A stretch of 5,912 nt of DNA from NCBI GenBank assembly GCA_023255235.1, contig JALRJA010000246.1, positions 1 to 5,912 of the forward strand. The letters are read 5' to 3'. The position numbers and the translations under genes are program-made. The notes beneath the pieces are model-generated. The model was not told the DNA's origin. It was given only the letters and a program-made list of their open reading frames with translations, and ran no database searches. Shown in pieces: positions 1 through 5,912 of the stretch (the stretch's first letter is position 1; every line of letters starts with the position of its first letter). Origin of the DNA: Flaviramulus sp. (GTDB lineage: Bacteria > Bacteroidota > Bacteroidia > Flavobacteriales > Flavobacteriaceae).

Positions 1-69
1 GCTTCGTCGCTACTGGAGTAAACCTAGAAGACGTACACGTGATTTCTGCTATAGAAAATGGTATAGATC
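1..69. other. Edge segment unrelated to pdhA (probable chimeric or rearranged end)
   Basis: The pdhA reading frame enters this segment from the right and stops making sense at the GATC at 66-69. After residue 194 (Trp of the Glu-Ile-Trp motif), the family normally continues with a Gly-Leu-Gly-Tyr-Glu/Asp-Met-Pro segment. None of the three minus-strand frames shows it, so a simple one- or two-base frameshift does not explain the break. The pdhA frame runs on for 14 unrelated residues to a stop at 24-26. On the plus strand, frame 3 is open from base 3 up to the junction and reads like an internal piece of a protein (Gly-Val-Asn-Leu-Glu-Asp-Val-His-Val-Ile, then Ala-Ile-Glu-Asn-Gly-Ile-Asp). I do not recognise that protein. 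A minus-strand frame is also open here, so the coding direction is unproven. Foreign origin is an inference from loss of similarity only. Confidence 0.5.
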
Positions 70-650
70 CATATTTCAGTATGATTTGCAGTTCTTTTAA
101 CAGAAGTACCCATGGCATATCCGTTATTTTCACACACAAAAACAACTGGTAATTTCCAAAGCATTGCTAGGTTAAAAGATTCGTGTAAGGAGCCTTGTCT
201 AGCAGCACCATCACCAAAACAACATAAGGTAACCGCGTCACTACCGTGGTATTTATCTCCAAATGCAATACCGGCACCAAGTGGAATTTGCCCACCAACT
301 ATACCATGGCCACCATAAAAACGATGTTCTTTAGAAAAAATATGCATAGAACCACCTAAACCTTGTGAGGTTCCTGTAGCTTTTCCATATAGTTCTGCCA
401 TAACGCGTCTGGGATCTACTCCCATACCAATGGGCTGAACATGGTTTCTGTAGGCGGTTATCATTTTGTCTTTGGTTAAATCCATAGCATGTAAAGCACC
501 TGCTAAAACAGCTTCTTGACCATTATACAAGTGGAGAAACCCTCTTACTTTTTGTTGGATATATACTGCGGCAAGTTTGTCTTCAAACTTTCTCCAGAAT
601 AACATATCTTCATACCATTTAAGGTAAACCTCTTTGGTTATTTTTTGCAT
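66..650 (-). CDS. pdhA: Pyruvate dehydrogenase E1 component, alpha subunit (3' truncated)
   Basis: This is the alpha subunit of the thiamine-diphosphate (ThDP) dependent E1 enzyme, which decarboxylates pyruvate and passes the acetyl group to the E2 lipoyl domain in the cytoplasmic pyruvate dehydrogenase complex. The visible 194 residues match the N-terminal part of the roughly 330-residue family. Seen in order are the opening helix with Trp-Arg-Lys-Phe-Glu-Asp (19-24), the Tyr-Asn-Gly-Gln-Glu-Ala segment (42-47), Tyr-Arg-Asn-His (67-70), Gly-Gly-Ser-Met-His (99-103), Gly-Gly-His-Gly-Ile-Val-Gly (113-119), and the ThDP/Mg motif from Gly-Asp-Gly (146-148) to Asn-Asn (175-176). The ATG at 648-650 gives the usual short N terminus; no Shine-Dalgarno is present, as is normal for Bacteroidota. 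About 135 C-terminal residues, including the phosphorylation-loop region, are absent because similarity ends at the GATC at 66-69. The branched-chain 2-oxoacid E1 alpha is a less likely alternative. It lies 89 bases downstream of cdd. Confidence 0.93.
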
Positions 651-679
651 TATAAAGATTACATTTAATAAACGAACAA

Positions 680-687
680 CAAAAGTA
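680..687 (-). promoter_or_regulatory. Candidate -7 box upstream of pdhA
   Basis: Read on the minus strand this is TACTTTTG, a full match to the Bacteroidota -7 consensus TAnnTTTG. It would start a transcript about 25 bases before the pdhA ATG, a normal leader length. The upstream half is weak: the nearest TTG lies 26 bases away, beyond the usual 17-23. In such an AT-rich gap the box could occur by chance. If real, pdhA can be expressed independently of cdd. Confidence 0.35.
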
Positions 688-739
688 ATACTTTAGTCAT
701 TAAAGATAAAACTCAAAATAGTAAAATTTAAAGAAAGTG

Positions 740-1222
740 TTATAAAACACCTTTATCAAAAACTAAAGGCAACAGATTTGCTAGTGATTTAGATTTGGCC
801 ACTTTTCCGGTTTCACCCATAAAATAAATCTCAATGGGTGATTCTTGTTTGATTTCGTATTCAGCTATGGCTTGTCTGCAAGCACCACAAGGTGGTATAG
901 GGGTTTTGGTTTGATTTTTTTTTGATCCTGCTGAAATTGCCATCTGCAATATTTTAGCATTTGGAAACTGTGACCCAGCATAATAAATGGCTGTTCTCTC
1001 GGCACATAAGCCAGACGGATAGGACGCATTTTCTTGATTACTCCCCGTTATAATTTGGTTATTATCTAAACGTATTGCTACTCCTACATGAAATTTTGAG
1101 TAAGGTGCATAGGCATTTTCTCTAGCTTCAACAGCTTTTTGCATTAATGTAACTATATGTTGCGGAAGCTCATTAACATTTTCAAAAACCTGTAATATGG
1201 TTTCTATTTTTATTTCCTTCAT
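740..1222 (-). CDS. cdd: Cytidine deaminase
   Basis: This zinc enzyme hydrolytically deaminates cytidine and deoxycytidine to uridine and deoxyuridine in cytoplasmic pyrimidine salvage. From the ATG at 1220-1222 the protein is 160 residues, close to the homotetrameric class. The diagnostic elements are all present: Ser-Lys-Phe-His-Val-Gly-Val-Ala (42-49) and Asn-Gln-Glu-Asn-Ala-Ser-Tyr (62-68) for nucleoside binding, then Cys-Ala-Glu at 73-75 (Cys73 zinc ligand, Glu75 catalytic proton shuttle), and Pro-Cys-Gly-Ala-Cys-Arg (111-116) giving Cys112 and Cys115 as the other zinc ligands. The extended N terminus of about 20 residues before the core helix is usual in Bacteroidota. An in-frame TTG two codons upstream (1226-1228) is possible, but the ATG is preferred. 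The gene follows the terminator behind porV by about 30 bases and precedes pdhA by 89 bases, so it is probably not part of the secretion transcript. No inactivating change is seen. Confidence 0.95.
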   Translation of the reverse strand: MKEIKIETILQVFENVNELPQHIVTLMQKAVEARENAYAPYSKFHVGVAIRLDNNQIITGSNQENASYPSGLCAERTAIYYAGSQFPNAKILQMAISAGSKKNQTKTPIPPCGACRQAIAEYEIKQESPIEIYFMGETGKVAKSKSLANLLPLVFDKGVL

Positions 1223-1251
1223 ACCCAAATGTATTCAATATTTTTTTAGAT

Positions 1252-1283
1252 AAAAAAAACTATTACAAATTGCAATAGTTTTT
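1252..1283 (-). terminator. Intrinsic terminator downstream of porV
   Basis: A perfect 10-base inverted repeat pairs 1274-1283 with 1255-1264 around a 9-base loop. On the minus strand it reads AAAAACTATT, loop, AATAGTTTTT, and the T-run continues to eight bases (1259 down to 1252). It begins about 22 bases after the porV stop codon, the right place for a rho-independent terminator. The stem has only one G-C pair, so part of its apparent length is the A-tract/T-tract pairing. On the plus strand the T-run is five bases, so any bidirectional action would be weaker. Confidence 0.75.
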
Positions 1284-1305
1284 AATGTTGTTTTAAATAT
1301 CTTAT

Positions 1306-2556
1306 TTAGTATTCATTATATTCTCCACTACCTATATTAAAGGTTAATGAAAAACGCAATGTGTTTTCTAAAGGACTTTGTACTTTTGAAGCTGAAAATA
1401 AGTACGACAAGTCTATATTTACCACATTGGCTTTGAAGCCGGCTCCTAATGATAAAAATTTTCTAGCACCTTTTTCTTCGCTTTCATTAAAATACCCAGC
1501 TCTAAAAGCAAATGAGTCTTGATACAAATACTCAGCACTTAATGCCCAAGTAAATTCTTTTAGCTCTTCGCTAAAGCCATCTGGGGCGTCACCAAACGAC
1601 TGAAAAATACCTGATAAAAAGTTGACGTCTTGAGATTTTCCTCCAATGATAACATCACTTTCAACCAAGTTATCTAAATCATCAACATCTTCATCATAAA
1701 CCCCATTGGCATTATTATCGGTAAAATTATATCTGTTTCCTAATGCTGGTGGTGTTGGTACTAGTAGTTTAGCTACCTCAGCTGTTACGGCAACTTTGTT
1801 ATAATCATCAAAAATAAAATCAAAACCAGCACCAAGTCTTAGATTGGTTGGTTGAAAATTTTCTGAACCATCTTCGGTGTATTTAAACTTTGGTCCTAAG
1901 TTTTGAATGGCAAAACCAGCTCTCCAACGGCCATTAAAATCGTTGTAAGCTTCCTCTTCACTTTGGTAATATCCTGAAATATCAACCCCAAATGTACTTG
2001 CGCCATCTGTGTTACCACTACCATCATCTAGTCTTAAATCTGACACTAAAAATCGCATGGCTACAGACATAGCAAACTGATCAGATAAACGCAAAGCGTA
2101 TGAGGCGTCTATGGCAAACTCATTGGGTCTTTGTGTTAATTGGTTTGTTAAATCTCCATTTGGCAAGACATCTACAAATTCTATATCTCCCAATGAAAAA
2201 TATTTTAAACTTGCTGCAAAAGCACTACGTTCATCTATTCGATTAAAATAGGTAAGGTTTCCTAAAAAAATATCGTTTACCAATCTGCTTAAATATGGTG
2301 TGTAACTAACGCCTATTCCAGATTTGGTTTCAGAAAACACGTATTTTGACGAATTCCACTGTTGAGAAAAAGCATCTACACTTGTTGCTACTCCCATATC
2401 GCCAAGTGCTGCTGCACGTGCATCGGGTGCAATTAACACAAAGGGGATTCCTGTGGTAATAACGCGTCCATTATTCTCTGGTATTATAGTTGTTGTTTGA
2501 GCATTTATTTTGGTTATAAATACAAATATTATTACTATTAGTGTTAAATTTTTCAT
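1306..2556 (-). CDS. porV: Type IX secretion outer-membrane shuttle protein PorV (LptO family)
   Basis: PorV is an outer-membrane beta-barrel of the FadL-like fold. In the type IX system it collects CTD-bearing cargo from the SprA translocon and delivers it to the sortase PorU in the attachment complex. From the ATG at 2554-2556 the product is 416 residues. It opens with a signal peptide: Lys2, a hydrophobic stretch of about 12 residues, and a likely cleavage after Asn-Ala at residue 19, before Gln20. Then comes the family hallmark near residues 37-69: Ile-Pro-Phe, Ala-Pro-Asp-Ala-Arg-Ala, Leu-Gly-Asp-Met-Gly-Val-Ala-Thr, and Gln-Gln-Trp-Asn. The rest is alternating amphipathic strands with acidic loops, one resembling a calcium-binding loop (residues 280-293). 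It ends in barrel-type strands with a C-terminal Tyr. An in-frame TTG seven codons upstream (2575-2577) would place charged residues before the signal peptide and overlap the candidate promoter, so the ATG is chosen. The gene lies 34 bases after porU, its functional partner. Confidence 0.95.
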   Translation of the reverse strand: MKNLTLIVIIFVFITKINAQTTTIIPENNGRVITTGIPFVLIAPDARAAALGDMGVATSVDAFSQQWNSSKYVFSETKSGIGVSYTPYLSRLVNDIFLGNLTYFNRIDERSAFAASLKYFSLGDIEFVDVLPNGDLTNQLTQRPNEFAIDASYALRLSDQFAMSVAMRFLVSDLRLDDGSGNTDGASTFGVDISGYYQSEEEAYNDFNGRWRAGFAIQNLGPKFKYTEDGSENFQPTNLRLGAGFDFIFDDYNKVAVTAEVAKLLVPTPPALGNRYNFTDNNANGVYDEDVDDLDNLVESDVIIGGKSQDVNFLSGIFQSFGDAPDGFSEELKEFTWALSAEYLYQDSFAFRAGYFNESEEKGARKFLSLGAGFKANVVNIDLSYLFSASKVQSPLENTLRFSLTFNIGSGEYNEY

Positions 2557-2574
2557 GAAGTCATTTTGATTTAG

Positions 2575-2604
2575 CAAATATAATTTATTATTATAGTATT
2601 ACAA
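2575..2604 (-). promoter_or_regulatory. Candidate porV promoter overlapping the porU stop
   Basis: On the minus strand there is a TTG at 2602-2604, a 19-base spacer, and TATATTTG at 2582-2575. Both the TAnnTTTG box and the spacing fit the described Flavobacterium/Bacteroides housekeeping promoter (TTG, 17-23 bases, TAnnTTTG). The predicted start is about 12-14 bases before the porV ATG. The upstream element sits inside the last codons of porU and the spacer covers its stop. AT-richness makes partial matches common, but this is the only gap in the window where both halves fit. Confidence 0.5.
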
Positions 2605-5600
2605 GTTTCTCAATTTTTTCTACTGTTTTATTCAAAAGGCTTGCGTGAGCTTTTAGCTTGTATATATAAACCCCTTTACCAATTTTTTCTCCAAAGTCAT
2701 CTCTACCATCCCAAATAATATCTCTTGACAAAGAGCTGGTTGTTTTTACACCTCCAGATGTTTGCCCATTTAAGGTTTTTACAAGTTTGCCAGAAACGGT
2801 GAATATTTGTATAGAAACGTCTAAAGGTTCTGAACTATTGTGATTAAACCAAAATTCGGTATAATTTACAAAAGGATTTGGATAATTAAGCACATTATTG
2901 ATAACTAAATTATCATCTTTATCAAAAACAATAAATTGAATTTCAGAGGTTGATGAATTGTTATACACATCCCAAGCTTTAAGTGTTAGTGTGTGTAAGC
3001 CTGGTTCTAGATCTCTAAATGGAAAAGTAACAGTGCCTTTGGTGTAATCATCTAGTTCTGTTTGATAATAGTCATTTAAAACAAACGGATTGGTTTCATC
3101 TCCATCTAGTATGGCAACTATATCATGCCCAATGCCACTAGCGGTATTAATACCGTTTATGTCTTCTAGTTTTGCCAATAATGTAGGTTCTTCATTAGTA
3201 ATACCGCCAGAGACAAAATTTTCATCATTCATAAATAATGTTATGAGTGGTCCTGTGTTATCTTGATCTGCATTTTCATTTATGCCGCCTATTTTAACTT
3301 GGTTAATACTTGCACCTGCTTGGTCTGAGGTTAGGTCTAGGTTTTTTGAATAAAAACTAACCTTACCAAACCCAACAGGAATACCAATATCTTTTGGTAC
3401 TACAAAATCAAACTCAAATAAACCATTTTTAACAGAAGCTTGTCCTCTAAATATAATTTCGCCAAGTGTTTCAAAATTAAGTTTTACTAGTTGTCCATTT
3501 AAACGTATTCCATCGTTAGCAAGGGTTTCTCTTTGTAATGGTTTATCATAAATAGTTGTTGAAAGTGTGCCGTTGTAATTTGTTAGTACATTTCCAGACA
3601 CATCGGTAACTTCGCCTGCTAATTTTACATAGCTTAATGCTTTAAGGGTATCGGTTGCTTGTGTAATAGGTGTATCGTTTATATGGGTTAGTTTGATATT
3701 GGGTTTGGGAAAGGCTAATTTCATAGCAGGATCTCCAATAAAAAACACCAAGCGTTTTTGAGTATCTATTGCCACGTTTGGGTGGCTTTTTGTTAGCCTT
3801 AATGCTTCTGCCATTGATGGGTATTCGTCATCTTGAAAATTATCATTGTCACTGTAAGAAAATAGGTATTGACCAATTGTATTATTAAATCTGATGGCAA
3901 AATTGACATAAATTTGTCTTGTTGTAGTAATCAAACCTATGGCTCCAGCTTCTTTGTTCCAATAGGTAAACTCTCCTGCTGTTTGCCTAAAAGGGTTATC
4001 AAATCTGGTAAATTCACAAGTTATGGTAACAAAACAGTTTAGTTTACATAAATTTCGAAATCCATTAATGTCTGTTTTTAATAAAATACGCTCTCCGGCT
4101 AAACCATCTTCACCACCATGACCAAAATAATTAATTACCAAAGCACCATTATCTACGGCATTGGCTATTTCAGTTGTAACACTAGGATATCTTTCACCTC
4201 CAGACGACGTTTCTTGTTGAAATGCATCGGAGTGAATTTTTATTGGATTTAAAAATGGTTTTTCTTGTGTTACTAAATTGGCTATATTATCGGTGGTTTG
4301 TTGCAACAAGCCTTCCCAATTTTCGTCAACATCATCTGATATAACTACAAAATTATTTCGCCAACTACCAAAAGCTTCTTTTTGATAGTATGATTCTATT
4401 TTGTCTACCATGTCTTTAGCACGTTGTGGTGTTTCAACTAAAATTCTCCCTACCGCTATGTCAAGGTTATCGCTGGTATCCATGGTTCCTTCATTGGTAT
4501 CCATCATACCATAAAAATCGTCTGAAATAAAAGATTTGGCAAAGTTAAAGCTATCATATGCATGCCATGAAGGAACTATATTGGTGTTATTAGGTATTTT
4601 GTCTTTATAATCAAAAGAAGCATCTCCAAATAAACACAAATAGTGTAGCCTTTTATCTGGTGTACTAGCATTATCATAAATATATTTTACTAAATTTCTT
4701 ATGGCACCAATATCTTGATTACCAGAACTAAATTCGTTGTAAATTTCATTTAAACCAACTACCTTTACATGTAAGTTGTATTGATTTCTATTTATTTGTG
4801 CTAGTCGTTCTGCTTGAGATAGTAAATTATTTGGTGCTACTATTAGGTAATCTATATCTTGAAACTGCCCTTGATTATTTTGAAATATAGTGCCTTTAAT
4901 ATTTTGATTGGCAACACCTGTTTTTGAGTCTATTTTTGGTTCATAAAAATCTTGGGGTGTTAAAGCCACAAAGGTTTTTAAGCTTCCTAAGGTAGATGTA
5001 AAGCTTAGATTGGGGGTTTGTTCTTGATGTATGTAATTTGAAATATTATATATATCTGTTACTTCCCATATTTCTGAAATTTGTGTAGCATTTTCTATGG
5101 TATATTGCCCTATACCAGATGCTAATTGAACCGCTTTGTTTTCAAATTGAAATTGCTTGTTATAAAATTTTAAAGCTCTTTTTGCACTTACTGAAATATA
5201 ATCTACATATGCCAATGCTACAGGGTTTCCATTATTATCAAAATTAAGTTTAACAGAAATTGTTGGTGTTGTAGTGTTTATATTGCCTTTATAGGTTCTA
5301 CCGTTTGCATAAACTGGTGATGAAATTGCAGAAATTGTTAATACATCAACAGGCTGTTCATTAACCACTACTTCCATTCTACTTGGACTTGAAGAGGTTA
5401 CTGCTACAACAACACTTATATCTACTGGTTCTGTTGTTACTATGTCTGGAAAATTAAATTTAAATTCTTTAGTGCTTTCAATATCAAATCTATCTCCAAA
5501 CCAACGTCTTCCTAGAGATAATAAATTATACTCATTAATTTCATGGTATTTATAATCATCAAAAGTGGTAATTGCCATATTAATAGTTCCTGTAGGCTGT

Positions 5601-5911
5601 GCAAATGGCTGAATACGTTTACCAAACCCTGTACTAACGTTTATATAGTAGTAAGTTTTATCAGTATAACAATTAATATGAGTTAAATTTTCTTCATTAA
5701 ACGCTTTTGGTCCTTTTGCATAAAACAAAATATAATCGTCGTTATTAAAAACACCATCTTCTTCACCTATAAACCTTATGGCATTTTCAGGCACATCAAA
5801 AGGATATGGAACAGCATTAGAAAACGGAATCATATCACCACCATGACCAAAGAGTTTAATAGTGCGTGGGTCAACACTATTTACATTAACGCCTAGTCGT
5901 TGTAAAAAGCT
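2591..5911 (-). CDS. porU: Type IX secretion sortase PorU, gingipain-like C25 cysteine peptidase (5' truncated)
   Basis: PorU is the cell-surface transpeptidase that removes the C-terminal signal domain of type IX cargo and joins the mature protein to anionic lipopolysaccharide or an equivalent anchor. The frame is open to the right window edge, and 26 codons lie upstream of the first ATG (5831-5833), so that ATG is internal. Of 1,106 visible residues (numbered from base 5911), about 1-330 are beta-rich N-terminal domain. Residues 355-740 form the C25 fold: Leu-Phe-Gly-Asp-Ala-Ser-Phe-Asp-Tyr (427-435), Ala-Val-Gly-Arg (486-489), the catalytic His598 in Phe-Gly-His-Gly-Gly (codon 4118-4120), and the candidate nucleophile Cys632 in Ile-Thr-Cys-Glu-Phe (codon 4016-4018). 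Cysteines 622 and 626 lie nearby. Ig-like domains follow to about 1000. Last is a FlgD-like/CTD module with Tyr-Pro-Asn-Pro-Phe (1009-1013) and Trp-Asp-Gly-Arg (1067-1070). Full-length relatives are roughly 1,150-1,300 residues, so the signal peptide and up to about 200 residues lie outside the window. The upstream neighbour in flavobacteria is typically gldJ. Confidence 0.95.
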   Translation of the reverse strand, partial: SFLQRLGVNVNSVDPRTIKLFGHGGDMIPFSNAVPYPFDVPENAIRFIGEEDGVFNNDDYILFYAKGPKAFNEENLTHINCYTDKTYYYINVSTGFGKRIQPFAQPTGTINMAITTFDDYKYHEINEYNLLSLGRRWFGDRFDIESTKEFKFNFPDIVTTEPVDISVVVAVTSSSPSRMEVVVNEQPVDVLTISAISSPVYANGRTYKGNINTTTPTISVKLNFDNNGNPVALAYVDYISVSAKRALKFYNKQFQFENKAVQLASGIGQYTIENATQISEIWEVTDIYNISNYIHQEQTPNLSFTSTLGSLKTFVALTPQDFYEPKIDSKTGVANQNIKGTIFQNNQGQFQDIDYLIVAPNNLLSQAERLAQINRNQYNLHVKVVGLNEIYNEFSSGNQDIGAIRNLVKYIYDNASTPDKRLHYLCLFGDASFDYKDKIPNNTNIVPSWHAYDSFNFAKSFISDDFYGMMDTNEGTMDTSDNLDIAVGRILVETPQRAKDMVDKIESYYQKEAFGSWRNNFVVISDDVDENWEGLLQQTTDNIANLVTQEKPFLNPIKIHSDAFQQETSSGGERYPSVTTEIANAVDNGALVINYFGHGGEDGLAGERILLKTDINGFRNLCKLNCFVTITCEFTRFDNPFRQTAGEFTYWNKEAGAIGLITTTRQIYVNFAIRFNNTIGQYLFSYSDNDNFQDDEYPSMAEALRLTKSHPNVAIDTQKRLVFFIGDPAMKLAFPKPNIKLTHINDTPITQATDTLKALSYVKLAGEVTDVSGNVLTNYNGTLSTTIYDKPLQRETLANDGIRLNGQLVKLNFETLGEIIFRGQASVKNGLFEFDFVVPKDIGIPVGFGKVSFYSKNLDLTSDQAGASINQVKIGGINENADQDNTGPLITLFMNDENFVSGGITNEEPTLLAKLEDINGINTASGIGHDIVAILDGDETNPFVLNDYYQTELDDYTKGTVTFPFRDLEPGLHTLTLKAWDVYNNSSTSEIQFIVFDKDDNLVINNVLNYPNPFVNYTEFWFNHNSSEPLDVSIQIFTVSGKLVKTLNGQTSGGVKTTSSLSRDIIWDGRDDFGEKIGKGVYIYKLKAHASLLNKTVEKIEKLVIL

Positions 5912-5912
5912 T
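5907..5912. other. HindIII recognition site at the window's right edge
   Basis: The last six bases are AAGCTT, and the first four bases of the window are GCTT, the remainder of such a site. Internal AAGCTT sites exist, for example around 1949, 2974, 4373 and 4980-4985, so this is not a complete-digest fragment. A partial-digest library insert would fit, as would coincidence. The site has no biological role here. Confidence 0.3.

Noticed and set aside
1..69. Insertion-sequence end disrupting pdhA
   Set aside because: Only 65 bases are visible and I could not recognise a terminal inverted repeat, target duplication or transposase fragment, so nothing supports a mobile element over a cloning or assembly chimera.
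112..318. 68-residue open frame on the plus strand opposite pdhA
   Set aside because: It lies entirely antisense to a well-conserved part of E1 alpha, and its composition (many Pro, Ser and His) is what the opposite strand of such a gene produces. No regulatory signal supports it.
691..705. Small hairpin (CTTTA, five-base loop, TAAAG) between cdd and pdhA
   Set aside because: The stem is only five bases with one G-C pair and is not followed by a T-run, so it is too weak to call a terminator or riboregulator.
1226..1233. TACATTTG box on the minus strand just upstream of cdd
   Set aside because: It matches the -7 consensus but ends only three bases before the cdd ATG and has no TTG at the right distance. 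It would need a leaderless transcript, so chance in AT-rich DNA is more likely.
2554..2577. TTG start seven codons upstream of the porV ATG
   Set aside because: It adds Leu-Asn-Gln-Asn-Asp-Phe in front of an otherwise standard signal peptide and overlaps the candidate promoter. The ATG at 2554-2556 is the better start.
1306..5911. A novel multi-gene system
   Set aside because: Every gene in the window belongs to a well-known family with its motifs intact, and the order matches a familiar flavobacterial locus. No unexplained gene or repeat array remains.

Overview
The window is AT-rich and carries four genes, all on the minus strand, in the transcription order porU, porV, cdd, pdhA (right to left). 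The genes for a type IX secretion system sortase and its outer-membrane partner, the lack of Shine-Dalgarno sequences, and TAnnTTTG-type promoter boxes all point to Bacteroidota. The protein sequences and gene order look like family Flavobacteriaceae, probably a marine or environmental member; the genus cannot be fixed by eye.

Layout, right to left. From 5911 to 2591 lies porU, lacking its 5' end because the window stops inside it. It encodes the gingipain-like (C25) cell-surface sortase that processes C-terminal-domain (CTD) cargo of the type IX system. After a 34-base gap, which holds a good candidate porV promoter, comes porV (2556 to 1306). It encodes the outer-membrane beta-barrel that shuttles CTD cargo from the translocon to PorU. 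A strong intrinsic terminator hairpin (1252-1283) then closes the secretion unit. Beyond it are two housekeeping genes: cdd (1222 to 740, cytidine deaminase) and pdhA (650 to about 66, pyruvate dehydrogenase E1 alpha). No stretch over 300 bases lacks a gene.

PorU and PorV are physical partners in the attachment complex. cdd (pyrimidine salvage) and pdhA (pyruvate to acetyl-CoA) have no mechanistic link to secretion and seem to be conserved neighbours only.

The one real anomaly is at the left end. pdhA is intact for 194 residues through its thiamine-diphosphate motif, then loses all resemblance to E1 alpha exactly at a GATC tetranucleotide (66-69). The outermost 65 bases look like unrelated sequence. 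A cloning or assembly chimera is the simplest explanation; a natural rearrangement is possible. I see no mobile element, CRISPR array, RNA gene or undescribed multi-gene system here. Apart from that edge, this is an ordinary conserved flavobacterial locus with a few details worth checking.
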